Positions 1 to 9,250 of a DNA stretch of 64,000 bases are shown piece after piece (the stretch's first letter is position 1; every line of letters starts with the position of its first letter). The stretch is from Paenibacillus sp. H1-7 (GTDB taxonomy: Bacteria; Bacillota; Bacilli; Paenibacillales; NBRC-103111). The notes beneath the pieces are model-generated. The model had not been told where the DNA came from and ran no database searches. It saw nothing but the letters and a program-made list of their open reading frames with translations. Where the stretch lies: contig NZ_CP031168.1 in the NCBI RefSeq assembly GCF_022354825.1, forward strand, positions 7,492,501-7,556,500. The letters run 5' to 3'. Both the position numbers and the translations under genes were made by a program.

Positions 1-227
1 TAGCGAAGCCTCCAGCTCTGGCCATTCAGCTTGGGAGAAATCATCTCCGCCAGCAAACAGAATAAGCCGATCCATAACGCGAGCTGCCCGAAATATATTC
101 CCATCAGCAGCGTCTCGTGCATGCTTCCTTCCCACCGGTTCAGGATGATTTCTCCTATGAAAAAGCCAACCAAACCGCCGATTACACTAAAAAGCGTCAG
201 CAGTGCGTTCCATTTTCGCTGCTTCAC
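1..227 (-). CDS. Small membrane protein, partial (runs off the window start)
   Basis: Reading leftward from a GTG at 227, preceded by a GAGGGG-type ribosome binding site, the frame is open to the window edge (75 codons seen). The product begins VKQRKWNALLTLFSVIGG and has two clear hydrophobic helices, roughly residues 8-26 and 43-62. It is therefore an integral membrane protein whose C-terminus lies outside the window. It follows the 792-residue gene by 45 bp in the same direction, so it is probably the last visible member of the tubulin-like/vWA operon. I do not recognise a named family. Start choice rests on the ribosome binding site; no ATG lies nearby in frame. Confidence 0.6.
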   Translation of the reverse strand, partial: MKQRKWNALLTLFSVIGGLVGFFIGEIILNRWEGSMHETLLMGIYFGQLALWIGLFCLLAEMISPKLNGQSWRLR

Positions 228-272
228 CTTGTTCCCCTCTTTCTGCTTTCAGGCCGTGCTGAGCAAGCCTTC

Positions 273-2651
273 CTACGCCTTCTCCGCCGCATCCGCCGAA
301 ACCAAGTCGATTCCGTGGAATTGGTACCCGTTCTGCACGTATGTGTCGTAATACAGCTTGCCGTTACGGTAATACATCAAATCCTCCAGACGGAATCCGC
401 CCATCAAGTTCAGCTTTTCAATACCGCTCGCCTTTTTCTCATGAACGCAGCCCAGCTTGTAGGTCCGGCTGCCATGGTCGACGGCAAACGCGTACTGCAC
501 GAATTCGCTTTGAAAATCGCCGAATATATATTTTTCCTCATATCGGTGACGATGCGTAGAGCGGTAGACGTCCGCCCGGATGGCCGCTTCGTTCTCCAGC
601 GTCGCGTACAAGTCGCGGAACAAATCCTCTTTGGACAGCACATTGCGGTTGTCGTAGCTGGCCACGACATTCGCTCTCTCCAGCAGCTCGCGCTCGAACG
701 CTTGATCGAACAACGGATGAGGGAACACATCCTTGCTTACCGCCTCCATCAACCGGTGGAGCAGCTTGTCCTCGCCTTGACCGAGCAGTTGAGACACATG
801 GCCGACACACCGTTCGTCCCAATAAAATTGCTCGCCGCGGCGTTCCTCAAGCTCAGTAGTGATCTTATTCACCACATACTCGTAATACTCGTTAATATTG
901 CGCCCCAAATATTCATTGGCGTAGGAAATGCTGCTCCGGCTTGCGTCGCGCAGCTGCCGTTCCAGCTGATGAAGGCGTTCCGTCTGCACCTTCATTCGCG
1001 AGTGAAGCTCGTCGAGCTTGTAGACATACTGCTCCAACAGCCGCCGCTTCGTCTCCAAATACAGGAGATCCAGCTTGAGGCCGTAGATCTCATCGATCAC
1101 GTGCTTGACGACCTGCTTCAACGGAATCTGATTCGTGAGCCGGTTCCATAACGATCCCCGCTCCACGGATTGCAGCTCGATTCGCTCCTCGTACTTCGAC
1201 TCAAGCTCCGCTCTGCACTGCGCAAGATTCGCCGCCGTCTCCTTCAGCTGCGCACGCAGCTCGGAGGCCAAGCTATCCGGCCGCTCGACCGGCGATGTCC
1301 AAGCCTCGCCGCTCACGTAGCCGTACAGCGGGTTCGCGATAACCCGCTCCTCGAAGCGCCGCTCGAGTTCGCGGGCCGGCTCTTGCCCGGCGAGAGCCGC
1401 TTCGACGCGGCGGGCTACGTTCGTTTCGAAGAACGAACGTGCATTGGCTCCATAGAACGCTTCCTCCGCTTCGCGCAGCGTCATCGATTTCCACTGCGCG
1501 GGAGATACGGTATGATACAGCAGCCCGTACATCCCATCCAGCGCCTTCGCCGGCTCCGCCATCAGCGAGCGGACGGTTTGATCCGATTGCCGGGCATCGA
1601 GCTCCAGCATGTCCAGAAGGTCGTTAAGCAAAACCGTGCCGCTGTTATGCTGCAGCTTGCGAGTGACCGAGCGGTACCAATGGTACAGCACGGTCAGCGC
1701 TATGGCTTGATTCGGCCGCTTTATCTTAGACATTCCGGCCGACACATACCCTCTGCCGTCACTTTCCGGCGGCGTTATATTCTGCTTGAACTGCTGATTG
1801 TTATATGTGCCGTGCTGCGGATCGAGCTCGTTAAGCACTTTGCGGTTTTTCAGCAGATTCAGGCTGCAGATCATCTCGCTTGCGCCCTGCATGCCGCTCT
1901 CGGCAAAAATGCCTCTTTCGTCTTTATCGCTCAGCAGATACACCATATCGAATAGCGGCGCCGGACCGTGCTGGACCGGCAGACGAATGCCTTCGCCGGT
2001 TACCTGCAGCAGCTCGCGAAACTGGTAATTTCTGGTTTGATATACATCCACTTCTCGCAAAAAGCCGACCCCTAACGAAGAGGAGAAGGCATAAGTCTCT
2101 CCGACCTGCTTCTCCTCCATAAGCCCGTAAAGATCGATCATTACGGAGCGGAACTGCTCGCCGAAGACGGTCTTGAGCAGCACCGTCAGCTCCGGCAGCA
2201 GCACATTGCACGGGTCGTCCACTCTTGTGACGACTGCAATGTTCAACCGCTGCAGATTCGAGTACATGCGGCCGAATTCGGCAATACGGCTGTTCATCCG
2301 GCGCAGCGTGACATTGAGCTCAAGCAGCTTCTCCTCATCCCGGTAAAACTGCTTGTACATGTCGGTCCGCAAGCTCTTCTTATCTTCCACAGGCCGGGGC
2401 GCCGTCCAGGAATACACGCTGTCTCCGGCCTCGGCCGGCCTTGTCCCGACATGCAGATATACGACGCCGGCGCTGTTGTTCCACTTTTTCTTGTTTATCT
2501 CGTAAACCTGCTTGAGGGCCTCCTCGGTCCTATCGCCAAGAAACAGGAACACGAGCGGATGGTTAATGCTGCGCAGCTCGTCGTCAGCATGTCCGATGTG
2601 GTCCATCCGCGCGTCGTATTCATTTGCAAAGGCGAGCAATGCTTCCCTCAT
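273..2651 (-). CDS. Large hypothetical partner of the tubulin-like protein (792 aa)
   Basis: This 792-residue soluble protein starts at ATG 2651, 25 bp after the stop of the tubulin-like gene, so the two are almost certainly co-translated. I see no signal peptide or membrane helix. Residues 50-270 alternate predicted strands and helices (for example NIAVVTRVDDPCNVLLPELT, then VMIDLYGLMEE, then PLFDMVYLLSDKDERG), consistent with a Rossmann-like or tubulin-like alpha/beta domain, but the glycine-rich GTP loop is absent. Residues 460-640 are rich in Glu, Arg, Leu and Gln and look like a coiled coil. The C-terminal 150 residues are mixed alpha/beta. I do not recognise the family. By position it could be a catalytically dead subunit or an adaptor of the GTPase next door; this is inference from context only. 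Confidence 0.7.
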   Translation of the reverse strand: MREALLAFANEYDARMDHIGHADDELRSINHPLVFLFLGDRTEEALKQVYEINKKKWNNSAGVVYLHVGTRPAEAGDSVYSWTAPRPVEDKKSLRTDMYKQFYRDEEKLLELNVTLRRMNSRIAEFGRMYSNLQRLNIAVVTRVDDPCNVLLPELTVLLKTVFGEQFRSVMIDLYGLMEEKQVGETYAFSSSLGVGFLREVDVYQTRNYQFRELLQVTGEGIRLPVQHGPAPLFDMVYLLSDKDERGIFAESGMQGASEMICSLNLLKNRKVLNELDPQHGTYNNQQFKQNITPPESDGRGYVSAGMSKIKRPNQAIALTVLYHWYRSVTRKLQHNSGTVLLNDLLDMLELDARQSDQTVRSLMAEPAKALDGMYGLLYHTVSPAQWKSMTLREAEEAFYGANARSFFETNVARRVEAALAGQEPARELERRFEERVIANPLYGYVSGEAWTSPVERPDSLASELRAQLKETAANLAQCRAELESKYEERIELQSVERGSLWNRLTNQIPLKQVVKHVIDEIYGLKLDLLYLETKRRLLEQYVYKLDELHSRMKVQTERLHQLERQLRDASRSSISYANEYLGRNINEYYEYVVNKITTELEERRGEQFYWDERCVGHVSQLLGQGEDKLLHRLMEAVSKDVFPHPLFDQAFERELLERANVVASYDNRNVLSKEDLFRDLYATLENEAAIRADVYRSTHRHRYEEKYIFGDFQSEFVQYAFAVDHGSRTYKLGCVHEKKASGIEKLNLMGGFRLEDLMYYRNGKLYYDTYVQNGYQFHGIDLVSADAAEKA

Positions 2652-2676
2652 GCTTTCCTACCCCACTTTCTTGTTC

Positions 2677-5600
2677 TTAACGCAAGCTCCGTACCATATC
2701 GCTCACTTTGCCGGAAACCTGCTTATAGAACTGGTACATGTCCTCGCCGTTCTCCCACTCTATACGGTCGTAGTCGAGAGCCGATTTCGCTTCCGCATAC
2801 GTCTCCGCCATTTGCTTGAGCGTATCGACGAGCACGCTGATATCGGCGGAAGCCGTCAGCTGCTGCACGCGTTTGGCGGCTTTGCGCTGGAGCAGGCTGC
2901 GTTTTTTCTCATCCAGACTGCGGATTTTGCCGTACATTTCGTACTCAGGGAACTTGGTCGTCTGCATCAGGTTGACGAACGGCTCCCAAGGATCTTCCTC
3001 CGCATCGTGATCGTAGACGTACAGAGCGCCTTTTTTGGCAATCGTGCCCGTGTAGATCGCTTCGATGAACAGCTGCATCAGCTTCTCTTCATCCTTATGA
3101 GAGCCGAGCAGCGTTTCCAGCTCCGCAATCTTCCTTACAATGGCGTCGTATTTGGCCGCCTCTTCCTTCACCCGCTTTAGCAGCTCGGGAGAGCGAATCA
3201 GGTTTTCCTTCGCCATATCCTCGCTCACGCTGCCGAAGATGTCCTTGGTGCTCTCGACCGGAAGTCCTTGCTCCAGCAGTCCCTTCAGCTCGCTCACGCA
3301 GCGCTGCAGCTCACCCAGGTTCGGCTTTTGCAAGCCCAGCTGCAGGTTGTACGAATCAAGCACCCGCTGCAGATCGAACGGCTTCGTAAATACGCATTCG
3401 TAGCGGTTGATCGTACCGCTGTCGGCACCTTTGACCCGAATGACGCGATAGGCTGCCGCCTGCTCGAACAGCCCGCGGACTTCCGCGTTATATCGTTTCA
3501 CGCGCCGGTTATCGTACGTATCGCCCCATGATTTCTCCGGGATCGGCGACGGCAAATAGGTCCAGTTGATCTTATCCGTCTGCACGAGATGGCGTCCGAT
3601 GCCTTCCGGCTCCAGAATCGTGTTTTCGTAGCTTGTTTCATATACTTTCAGCGGCGTATACAGGAACAGCGGAATGCCGTTTTGCGTGTTTAGCCAGAAA
3701 ATCCGGTTTTTCACTTGGCTCTCCTTGATCGTAAACCGCGAGTTCGCGATGGCGTTATCCTGGAAATTGCGAATGCCCTTAAAGATGTTCGGCGCCTTGA
3801 CCGGAACCGACACGAAGCCCCACGAAGGGAAGTTAAAGTGGCCGGAGCTGTTGCTCAAATGGAATACCGGCTTCGCCTCCTCATACAGGCGGCTCGCGAT
3901 TTTCTGCTCCACCAGCTTCTCCATCGAATCGTCGTTGCCGTATTTGATGACCAGATAGTCTTCCATCGACTTCGTAATCAAATCGCCGAAATGATCGGTC
4001 AAAAACTCCGATATCGAGCTGATCACATCGACTTCCTGCTCCTTGATCCATTGGTTCGACTTGTTCAGCAGCTCGTTCGTAAAATCGCGGATCAGATCGT
4101 TCACGTTTTTCTCGTCCGTCACTTGCCCGATCAGCTTCGCGATATCCGGTACGCTAACCACATTCCAGTAGTAGGTGCGATTCCCCTTATGATCCACCTC
4201 TTCCTGGCCGTTCGTCAGGATGTCTCCGTTTTTCTCGAATATTTTGTTCAGCTCGTTCAGCACTTCCGTGAACACCTGATAAATGCGGGAATTCTCCTGG
4301 TTGATCAAATGATACAGCTCTTCGTAAAATTCGATCATTTGCTCCATACGCTCGCGATCGGCGTGAAGCAGGTACTCCTGGATTTTGGCTTCGATGTACG
4401 CATCCTTCTTTTTGTCTTTGGATATGAATGCGCTTCGCGCCTCGGTCATCTTTTGCTCCGAGCTTTCTTCGGCCGATTCAATGTCGCGAGGGATGCGGTA
4501 GATGCTCTCCTTGAGCGCTTCGATATACGAAGAAATCAGCTTGAGCAGGCAGAAGCCCTTGTCCTGCAAAATAATCCGCGAAACATAGAACGGCCCCTGC
4601 TCGGGATTGCGGAAAATCTTAGTTACCTGCTCGGAGAACAGCTCCTTCTTCTCTCCCGGCAGCTGTCTGCGGCACTTGATGTATTCCTCGCGCGCCCGTG
4701 ACAGGAACGTTTGCTCCAGCTCCGTATCAATGTTGACCGTCTGCTGCTTGACCACGTTGGCGTAGCTTAGGCGTTCGCTGTTTTGGTAGCCCGCCATCGG
4801 CTCCGGCACTCTCTGTCCAAATTCGCGGTGAATGGAATCGGGATCGATCCCAAGCTTATGGGCCAGCTTCTCCACGTCCTCCTGGGACGGGCCCGCATCA
4901 AACATTTTCTCCATCCGCTGGAACACCTTGAACGCCAAATACGTCGTCATTTCCTCAATCGGCAGCACGGCCGACGAAGCGCCCAGGATATTGTATTGAT
5001 AGTTGGCCGCATACGCCTTCGGCATCTGGTTGATGTTCGTGCGGATGTTGCTTATATAGTCGTGTATCGCGAATTCCTCGCCGGAGCTCTTATCCTCGCT
5101 CGCCATGAAGTTCGTAATATTCTCCGCCGTCACGTTCATGCAGTAATCGTAGGCATTCTCGAGCAGCTTGCCTTCCAGATTCGTGGCCGAAATCAGATGC
5201 GCCAGGTTGAACGGAGGCATAGGCGAGTTGACGTTCAAAATGCTCGCGTACTGCTGCTTGAACCGCTCGTTCCGCTCGTCCACGTTCATCCAATAGTCGA
5301 GCTCCTTGAGCGCCGCGTACCCGTTCTTCTTGATATATTCCCGGGAATGCTCGGTCAAGCTCTTATTCGCGAGATTCACGTCCGGCGTAAACAAATAGCC
5401 GAGCAGGTTCACCTTATCCACTCCTGCGGAGCCGTAATCGCGCTCGATGATGCCGCGAACGATGTAGGCGATGTCGAGGAAGCAGCCGCTGCCGGTACCG
5501 CCGGACAAGCCGGTCAGAAGGAACACCATCAGCTTCTTGTTCGTGCCGACGGACAGCGTCTTGATCTTCCGCTCGATCGTTTGCACGACCTGCACGATCT

Positions 5601-6066
5601 TCGTGAACAGCAGCAGGCGCCCGGCTTGCCTTACGCCCGATGCTCCGTTGATGCCGTCGGTGATCGTGAGCTCCGGCGACAGCCATTCCTTTATGTACTC
5701 CTCGAGCACGCTGCGGTTTTGCAGCACGCTGCCGATTTCCGCATTGGACAGCAGCACGAACTCGGTCAAAGGATCGAGTCCGATCCCTTTATACTTCTTG
5801 TTGCGGTCGTGCTCGTTCGTCTCCAGAGCGAGAAACTCAACGTTGTTCGGCTTCTCTTTCTTTTTCTTCGTAAAAGGATCCTCCGGCAGCTTGAACCGGC
5901 GGTTGATCTGATATTTCAGCCGGAGCAGCGCATCGATGCCCGTGCCGCCGAGTCCGATGATCAGCATCGGGTTGTCGATCGTATCGACGCGAATTTTTTC
6001 GCTTATAATGCCGCCGCCCAGTGACACATCCAGCTGCTGTATATGTTCTCTGACTACTGCTTTCAT
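2677..6066 (-). CDS. Tubulin/FtsZ-like GTPase (Tubulin_2 type), 1129 aa
   Basis: The N-terminal 350 residues have the tubulin-superfamily nucleotide fold. A first glycine loop, IGLGGTGID, lies at residues 37-45, and the tubulin signature appears as GLSGGTGSG at 186-194, which matches the GGGTG[ST]G phosphate-binding motif of FtsZ and tubulin. This is the arrangement of the Pfam 'Tubulin like' family (Tubulin_2). At 1129 residues it is about three times the size of FtsZ. The rest is long, charged and largely helical (about 400-650), with a second alpha/beta region near 700-900. No membrane segment is visible. It lies between a membrane-anchored vWA protein (69 bp upstream) and a 792-residue partner (25 bp downstream), so the three probably form one complex. 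Polymerisation and GTP hydrolysis are expected from the motif, not shown. It is not the cell-division ftsZ. Confidence 0.88.
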   Translation of the reverse strand: MKAVVREHIQQLDVSLGGGIISEKIRVDTIDNPMLIIGLGGTGIDALLRLKYQINRRFKLPEDPFTKKKKEKPNNVEFLALETNEHDRNKKYKGIGLDPLTEFVLLSNAEIGSVLQNRSVLEEYIKEWLSPELTITDGINGASGVRQAGRLLLFTKIVQVVQTIERKIKTLSVGTNKKLMVFLLTGLSGGTGSGCFLDIAYIVRGIIERDYGSAGVDKVNLLGYLFTPDVNLANKSLTEHSREYIKKNGYAALKELDYWMNVDERNERFKQQYASILNVNSPMPPFNLAHLISATNLEGKLLENAYDYCMNVTAENITNFMASEDKSSGEEFAIHDYISNIRTNINQMPKAYAANYQYNILGASSAVLPIEEMTTYLAFKVFQRMEKMFDAGPSQEDVEKLAHKLGIDPDSIHREFGQRVPEPMAGYQNSERLSYANVVKQQTVNIDTELEQTFLSRAREEYIKCRRQLPGEKKELFSEQVTKIFRNPEQGPFYVSRIILQDKGFCLLKLISSYIEALKESIYRIPRDIESAEESSEQKMTEARSAFISKDKKKDAYIEAKIQEYLLHADRERMEQMIEFYEELYHLINQENSRIYQVFTEVLNELNKIFEKNGDILTNGQEEVDHKGNRTYYWNVVSVPDIAKLIGQVTDEKNVNDLIRDFTNELLNKSNQWIKEQEVDVISSISEFLTDHFGDLITKSMEDYLVIKYGNDDSMEKLVEQKIASRLYEEAKPVFHLSNSSGHFNFPSWGFVSVPVKAPNIFKGIRNFQDNAIANSRFTIKESQVKNRIFWLNTQNGIPLFLYTPLKVYETSYENTILEPEGIGRHLVQTDKINWTYLPSPIPEKSWGDTYDNRRVKRYNAEVRGLFEQAAAYRVIRVKGADSGTINRYECVFTKPFDLQRVLDSYNLQLGLQKPNLGELQRCVSELKGLLEQGLPVESTKDIFGSVSEDMAKENLIRSPELLKRVKEEAAKYDAIVRKIAELETLLGSHKDEEKLMQLFIEAIYTGTIAKKGALYVYDHDAEEDPWEPFVNLMQTTKFPEYEMYGKIRSLDEKKRSLLQRKAAKRVQQLTASADISVLVDTLKQMAETYAEAKSALDYDRIEWENGEDMYQFYKQVSGKVSDMVRSLR

Positions 6067-6135
6067 GGGATAGCCTCCATTTACCGTTGCAGCCGTTGCA
6101 CCGGGTTCGCCGATGCAGGCCGGCTGTCAACTGAC

Positions 6136-7902
6136 TTATTTTATATACTCGATATGGATGGATTTGTTTACGTTTTGCAGCGTTACCTTGATTCGGTCGT
6201 TGCTCTTGAGCTCCTTGCCGTTCGCTGCGTCAAACACACGGCCGCCCTTCTCAATTACACAGCCCGACTCGTTGAGCAGCACGACCGTGTCACCCGCCCC
6301 CGGTTTGAATACGATCTGCTTCGTCTCCGCGAATTCCGGAGCCAGCTGAAGCAGCTGGTGAAGCTGAAACTTGCCTTTGAATGCGTTCAGCTTCTTATAT
6401 TGCGGATGCGTACGTTCCCCTGTATCTTCATCCTTGATTTCAATGACCATTTGCCCTACAAAGCCTTTGTTCGCTTTGTTCCAGGAGGTCCACGCAAACC
6501 ATGCGGCAGCCAGAAGCACCAGCACTCCTGCTATCGACCCGCCTGTCACAGCCCAATTGACCGGTGCGGCGGGCTCCGCTTCGTTGTTACCTTCTGTAGC
6601 AGGCTTCGCCCCCGTTTTTGCGGAAATGTTGGCAGGCGGCGATTCGCGGACAAAGCTGGCGTTCTCGAATCTTACCTTCAGCTCGTAATCGTGAGCTTCC
6701 GCGATCTTCATCGAGCCTTCGATGCCCTGCGCCGACGTAGTCAGCGGGATTTGCTCCGTCTTGCTCGTATCCAGGTCGGTCACGATCAGCGTCGACTTCG
6801 CGTTTTTGTACAGCTCGGCATCGGTCGCCTTCTGTCCGTTCGACTGCAAGTACGCCTTGACCGGAACGGTCGCGCCAGGCCCATAAGATATAGACGACGA
6901 AAGTTCCATCGACACCTGCAAATCGTAGTTATAAATTAAATTGATATCGATTTTTTCCTTGGCAACGCCTTTCACCTTCAGCTTCCAGTCGCCCTGCACC
7001 GGACTCAATATCTTGATCAGCGAGTAGGCGTTCGACGTGGAATAGACGATTTTGTCCGAAGGGATGGTCTGCTCCTGCCCTGCCGGATTCAACAGCTTCA
7101 CCTCGACCGGCTTGTTGGACATGATCGAAATGTTCGCCTCTTGAACGCTCGAGTTCGGAATCGTTACGGTCACATCCTGAAAATCCCCGTTAGCCGTAAT
7201 CCCGGTCAGCGGCACGACCTTCAGCTTCAGATGGCTCGCATATATTTCGCTCAAAATTTGCGGCAAATTGTCCGCCGTGCTCGTAATGAACAGCTTGCCG
7301 TTCGTCTCTTTGGAAATTCGTTCGAGCGTATCCTTATTCAGCTTCCCGTCCGCATTCAAGCCGATCGTATAAATCGGGATGCCCTTGTCCTTCACCTTCT
7401 TCACGGCGTCGTTCAGCACCTTGTCCGATTGCTCTTGCGACTTCCCGGCATTCAAGGAGTTGTTGCCATCAGTTAACAGCACGATCAGCGGAACATGGCC
7501 TTTCTCCGTGCCGGATTCCAGCACTTTGACCGCCTCGCTCACACCGACCGCAACATCAGTGTACGGCCCTCTCGTCAACTGATCGATGAACGCTTTCAGA
7601 TCCTTCTTGTCCTGCGGGCTGTTCATCTTGAGCAGCGCCTTTTCCCTCAGCACTTGATCGGTATAGGCGACGACCCCTATTTTGTCGCCTTGCACCGACG
7701 CCATATCTACGAACATTTTCATAGCCTCGTAGCTGACTTTATTAACGTCGCTTTCGTTCATAGATGTACTTACGTCGACCGATAGAACGGCGTCGATTTG
7801 TGCAGTGCTATTCGTATCGGCGGCCCAGGCCGCTTGCGAGAACGAAAGCAGCATAGCCAACAGCGCAAGCAGCAGGCGATAGGCTGATATGGTATTATTC
7901 AT
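6136..7902 (-). CDS. Secreted, membrane-anchored von Willebrand factor A domain protein
   Basis: The chosen ATG at 7902 follows GGAGGAATC at a good distance; a longer in-frame reading to 7965 lacks this. The 588-residue product has a signal peptide (hydrophobic AYRLLLALLAMLLSFSQAAW). A vWA domain follows at about residues 35-215, with an intact MIDAS start DVSTS and a later LLTDGNN metal-site strand. Beta-rich Ig-like regions occupy roughly 220-440. One transmembrane helix lies near 470-490 (VTGGSIAGVLVLLAAAWFAW), and the last 90 residues are a small, probably cytoplasmic beta domain that resembles an FHA-like sandwich. The topology suggests it senses or binds something outside the cell and contacts the tubulin-like protein inside. 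It is the first gene of the leftward operon. Confidence 0.88.
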   Translation of the reverse strand: MNNTISAYRLLLALLAMLLSFSQAAWAADTNSTAQIDAVLSVDVSTSMNESDVNKVSYEAMKMFVDMASVQGDKIGVVAYTDQVLREKALLKMNSPQDKKDLKAFIDQLTRGPYTDVAVGVSEAVKVLESGTEKGHVPLIVLLTDGNNSLNAGKSQEQSDKVLNDAVKKVKDKGIPIYTIGLNADGKLNKDTLERISKETNGKLFITSTADNLPQILSEIYASHLKLKVVPLTGITANGDFQDVTVTIPNSSVQEANISIMSNKPVEVKLLNPAGQEQTIPSDKIVYSTSNAYSLIKILSPVQGDWKLKVKGVAKEKIDINLIYNYDLQVSMELSSSISYGPGATVPVKAYLQSNGQKATDAELYKNAKSTLIVTDLDTSKTEQIPLTTSAQGIEGSMKIAEAHDYELKVRFENASFVRESPPANISAKTGAKPATEGNNEAEPAAPVNWAVTGGSIAGVLVLLAAAWFAWTSWNKANKGFVGQMVIEIKDEDTGERTHPQYKKLNAFKGKFQLHQLLQLAPEFAETKQIVFKPGAGDTVVLLNESGCVIEKGGRVFDAANGKELKSNDRIKVTLQNVNKSIHIEYIK

Positions 7903-8118
7903 TGTGTCGATTCCTCCAGAGCTTTGCAATATTGTCGAATCCGATTGAAAAGATAGTACGTACATAGGTCTTAAAAGGTGTCACATCACCTGTGCTTGCG
8001 ATTGGTTTCGCGTCGTTTCGCTGTCATTAGACAGGCAAAAGTGGTAAAAAGCGGGACCTTTGTTGTATATTATGTCTACTAACCATATTAACTTTTTGAT
8101 ATGCAAAATTCCACTAAC

Positions 8119-8140
8119 AGAATCTTAATAGAATCTTAAG
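8119..8140. promoter_or_regulatory. 11-bp direct repeat in the divergent promoter region
   Basis: AGAATCTTAAT at 8119-8129 is followed directly by AGAATCTTAAG at 8130-8140, a 10 of 11 match with a one-turn period. The second copy continues into the palindrome AATCTTAAGATT. The pair ends 14 bp before the ATG of the microprotein gene, between it and the divergent vWA gene. Tandem sites one helical turn apart are typical of winged-helix regulators, but no regulator gene lies nearby. Confidence 0.4.
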
Positions 8141-8154
8141 ATTAGGAGAATCCG

Positions 8155-8304
8155 ATGCCGACCATGATTGGAATTGCCTTTGCCGCCGTGTTTGTCGCCG
8201 TCCGCTGGATTAATTTTCATACCAGCCAAAAGCAGGCAGTGAAGCCGCAGGCGATCGACGCGGAGTTGATGAACGCGCTGAACCAGGGTGAGCGCCATGA
8301 GTAA
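8155..8304 (+). CDS. 49-residue single-pass membrane microprotein
   Basis: The ATG at 8155 follows TTAGGAGAATCC, a good ribosome binding site. The 49-codon frame encodes MPTMIGIAFAAVFVAVRWIN, a hydrophobic N-terminal helix, then a short polar tail ending in NQGERHE. The stop overlaps the start of the next gene in an ATGAGTAA arrangement, a sign of translational coupling. It is the first gene of the rightward operon that diverges from the tubulin-like/vWA operon. The family is not recognised. A small membrane adaptor or leader that sets expression of the zinc-ribbon protein are both possible. Confidence 0.65.
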   Translation: MPTMIGIAFAAVFVAVRWINFHTSQKQAVKPQAIDAELMNALNQGERHE

Positions 8305-9235
8305 AAAAATCGCCGTCCAGTTCCGTAAAAGCGCCAGAACCCGACATGCTTATGAACGTTTAAGACAATGCAAAAGTTGCGGCAATTATACCGCGCTGTG
8401 GACCGATCATTGCCTTCAATGCGGCGAGACGGGACAGCTGCGCACTCTGAACGAGATCGCGCAGTCGATTCACCGGCGAAATACGGTCCGCGATGCGATG
8501 ATTGTCTTCTCTATCAGTCTTGCCGCCTTTTTCCTTGCGGAAACATTCGCGCAAATGGCGATAGCGATTGTGGCAGGCATTGCGTTCGTTGCAGGCTATA
8601 TCTTCTTAAGCAGACGCTATGCCTTGGCGGTCGAAAGCCGTCTGCTGCATCAGATGCTGGTGACGGAAAACCGCGCGATTCGCGACGGGCTTCTGCTCGA
8701 TATCGAGGATGCTGCAGGCGACCTGAAAGCGGACGAGCACAAGGCAGCCTATGAGAAGCTGCGGGAGATCGGGTATTTGATTACGGGCAACCAGGTGAAG
8801 GTGCTGAAGCTGATGTGCCTGAGCCATTTTATTCTCCGCAGCGATATGGATTTGGAGCTGTCGGCCCTGGTACCTACAGGGTTCGAGCCGGATTTCGTCC
8901 GCTATTTGAACGAGGTGCTCAAAATCAGCCCGCAGCTGGTCAAGCGGGATACGCTGAATTACGTAGTGAAGCACCGCAGCTCGATCGAAGCTTCCGAAGG
9001 CGGCCGGGAGACGCTTATTTTGGCGGCCGGAGCGGCGCTGAGGGTGAAGAGCTATGTGGTGCAATATCAGCATCTCATTGCGGATTTCGTCGAGGAGCTT
9101 CCGCGGGAACGGCTGCTGCGCCTATGCAAGCTGCTGCAGGGCAGCCATGAAGAGGCTCCGGAGCTGTACGACAAAGCAAGGGACACGGTGAAGCTGAAAC
9201 ATGACTTCGATCCCGAGTTTCAAGGTTTAGTGTAA
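8297..9235 (+). CDS. Zinc-ribbon membrane protein of the tubulin-like locus
   Basis: The ATG at 8297 is preferred to the in-frame GTG at 8288 because it overlaps the upstream stop as ATGAGTAA and has AGGGTG six bases upstream. The 312-residue product carries a treble-clef/ribbon pattern near the N-terminus, with Cys pairs at 25/28 and 39/42 (QCKSCG and HCLQCGE). Two adjacent transmembrane helices follow at about 63-105 (MIVFSISLAAFFLAETF and MAIAIVAGIAFVAGYIF). The remaining 200 residues are soluble and mostly helical. Both soluble parts should face the cytoplasm. No enzymatic motif is seen. It sits between a microprotein and a membrane-anchored 612-residue protein and likely works in the same membrane complex. 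Confidence 0.72.
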   Translation: MSKKIAVQFRKSARTRHAYERLRQCKSCGNYTALWTDHCLQCGETGQLRTLNEIAQSIHRRNTVRDAMIVFSISLAAFFLAETFAQMAIAIVAGIAFVAGYIFLSRRYALAVESRLLHQMLVTENRAIRDGLLLDIEDAAGDLKADEHKAAYEKLREIGYLITGNQVKVLKLMCLSHFILRSDMDLELSALVPTGFEPDFVRYLNEVLKISPQLVKRDTLNYVVKHRSSIEASEGGRETLILAAGAALRVKSYVVQYQHLIADFVEELPRERLLRLCKLLQGSHEEAPELYDKARDTVKLKHDFDPEFQGLV

Positions 9236-9250
9236 GGAGGAGCGACGACG

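Noticed and set aside
117..1151. 344-codon plus-strand frame opposite the 792-residue gene
   Set aside because: It is the mirror of a well-supported minus-strand gene and has no ribosome binding site. The same applies to long frames at 4783-6024, 39086-40402 and 1170-1955.
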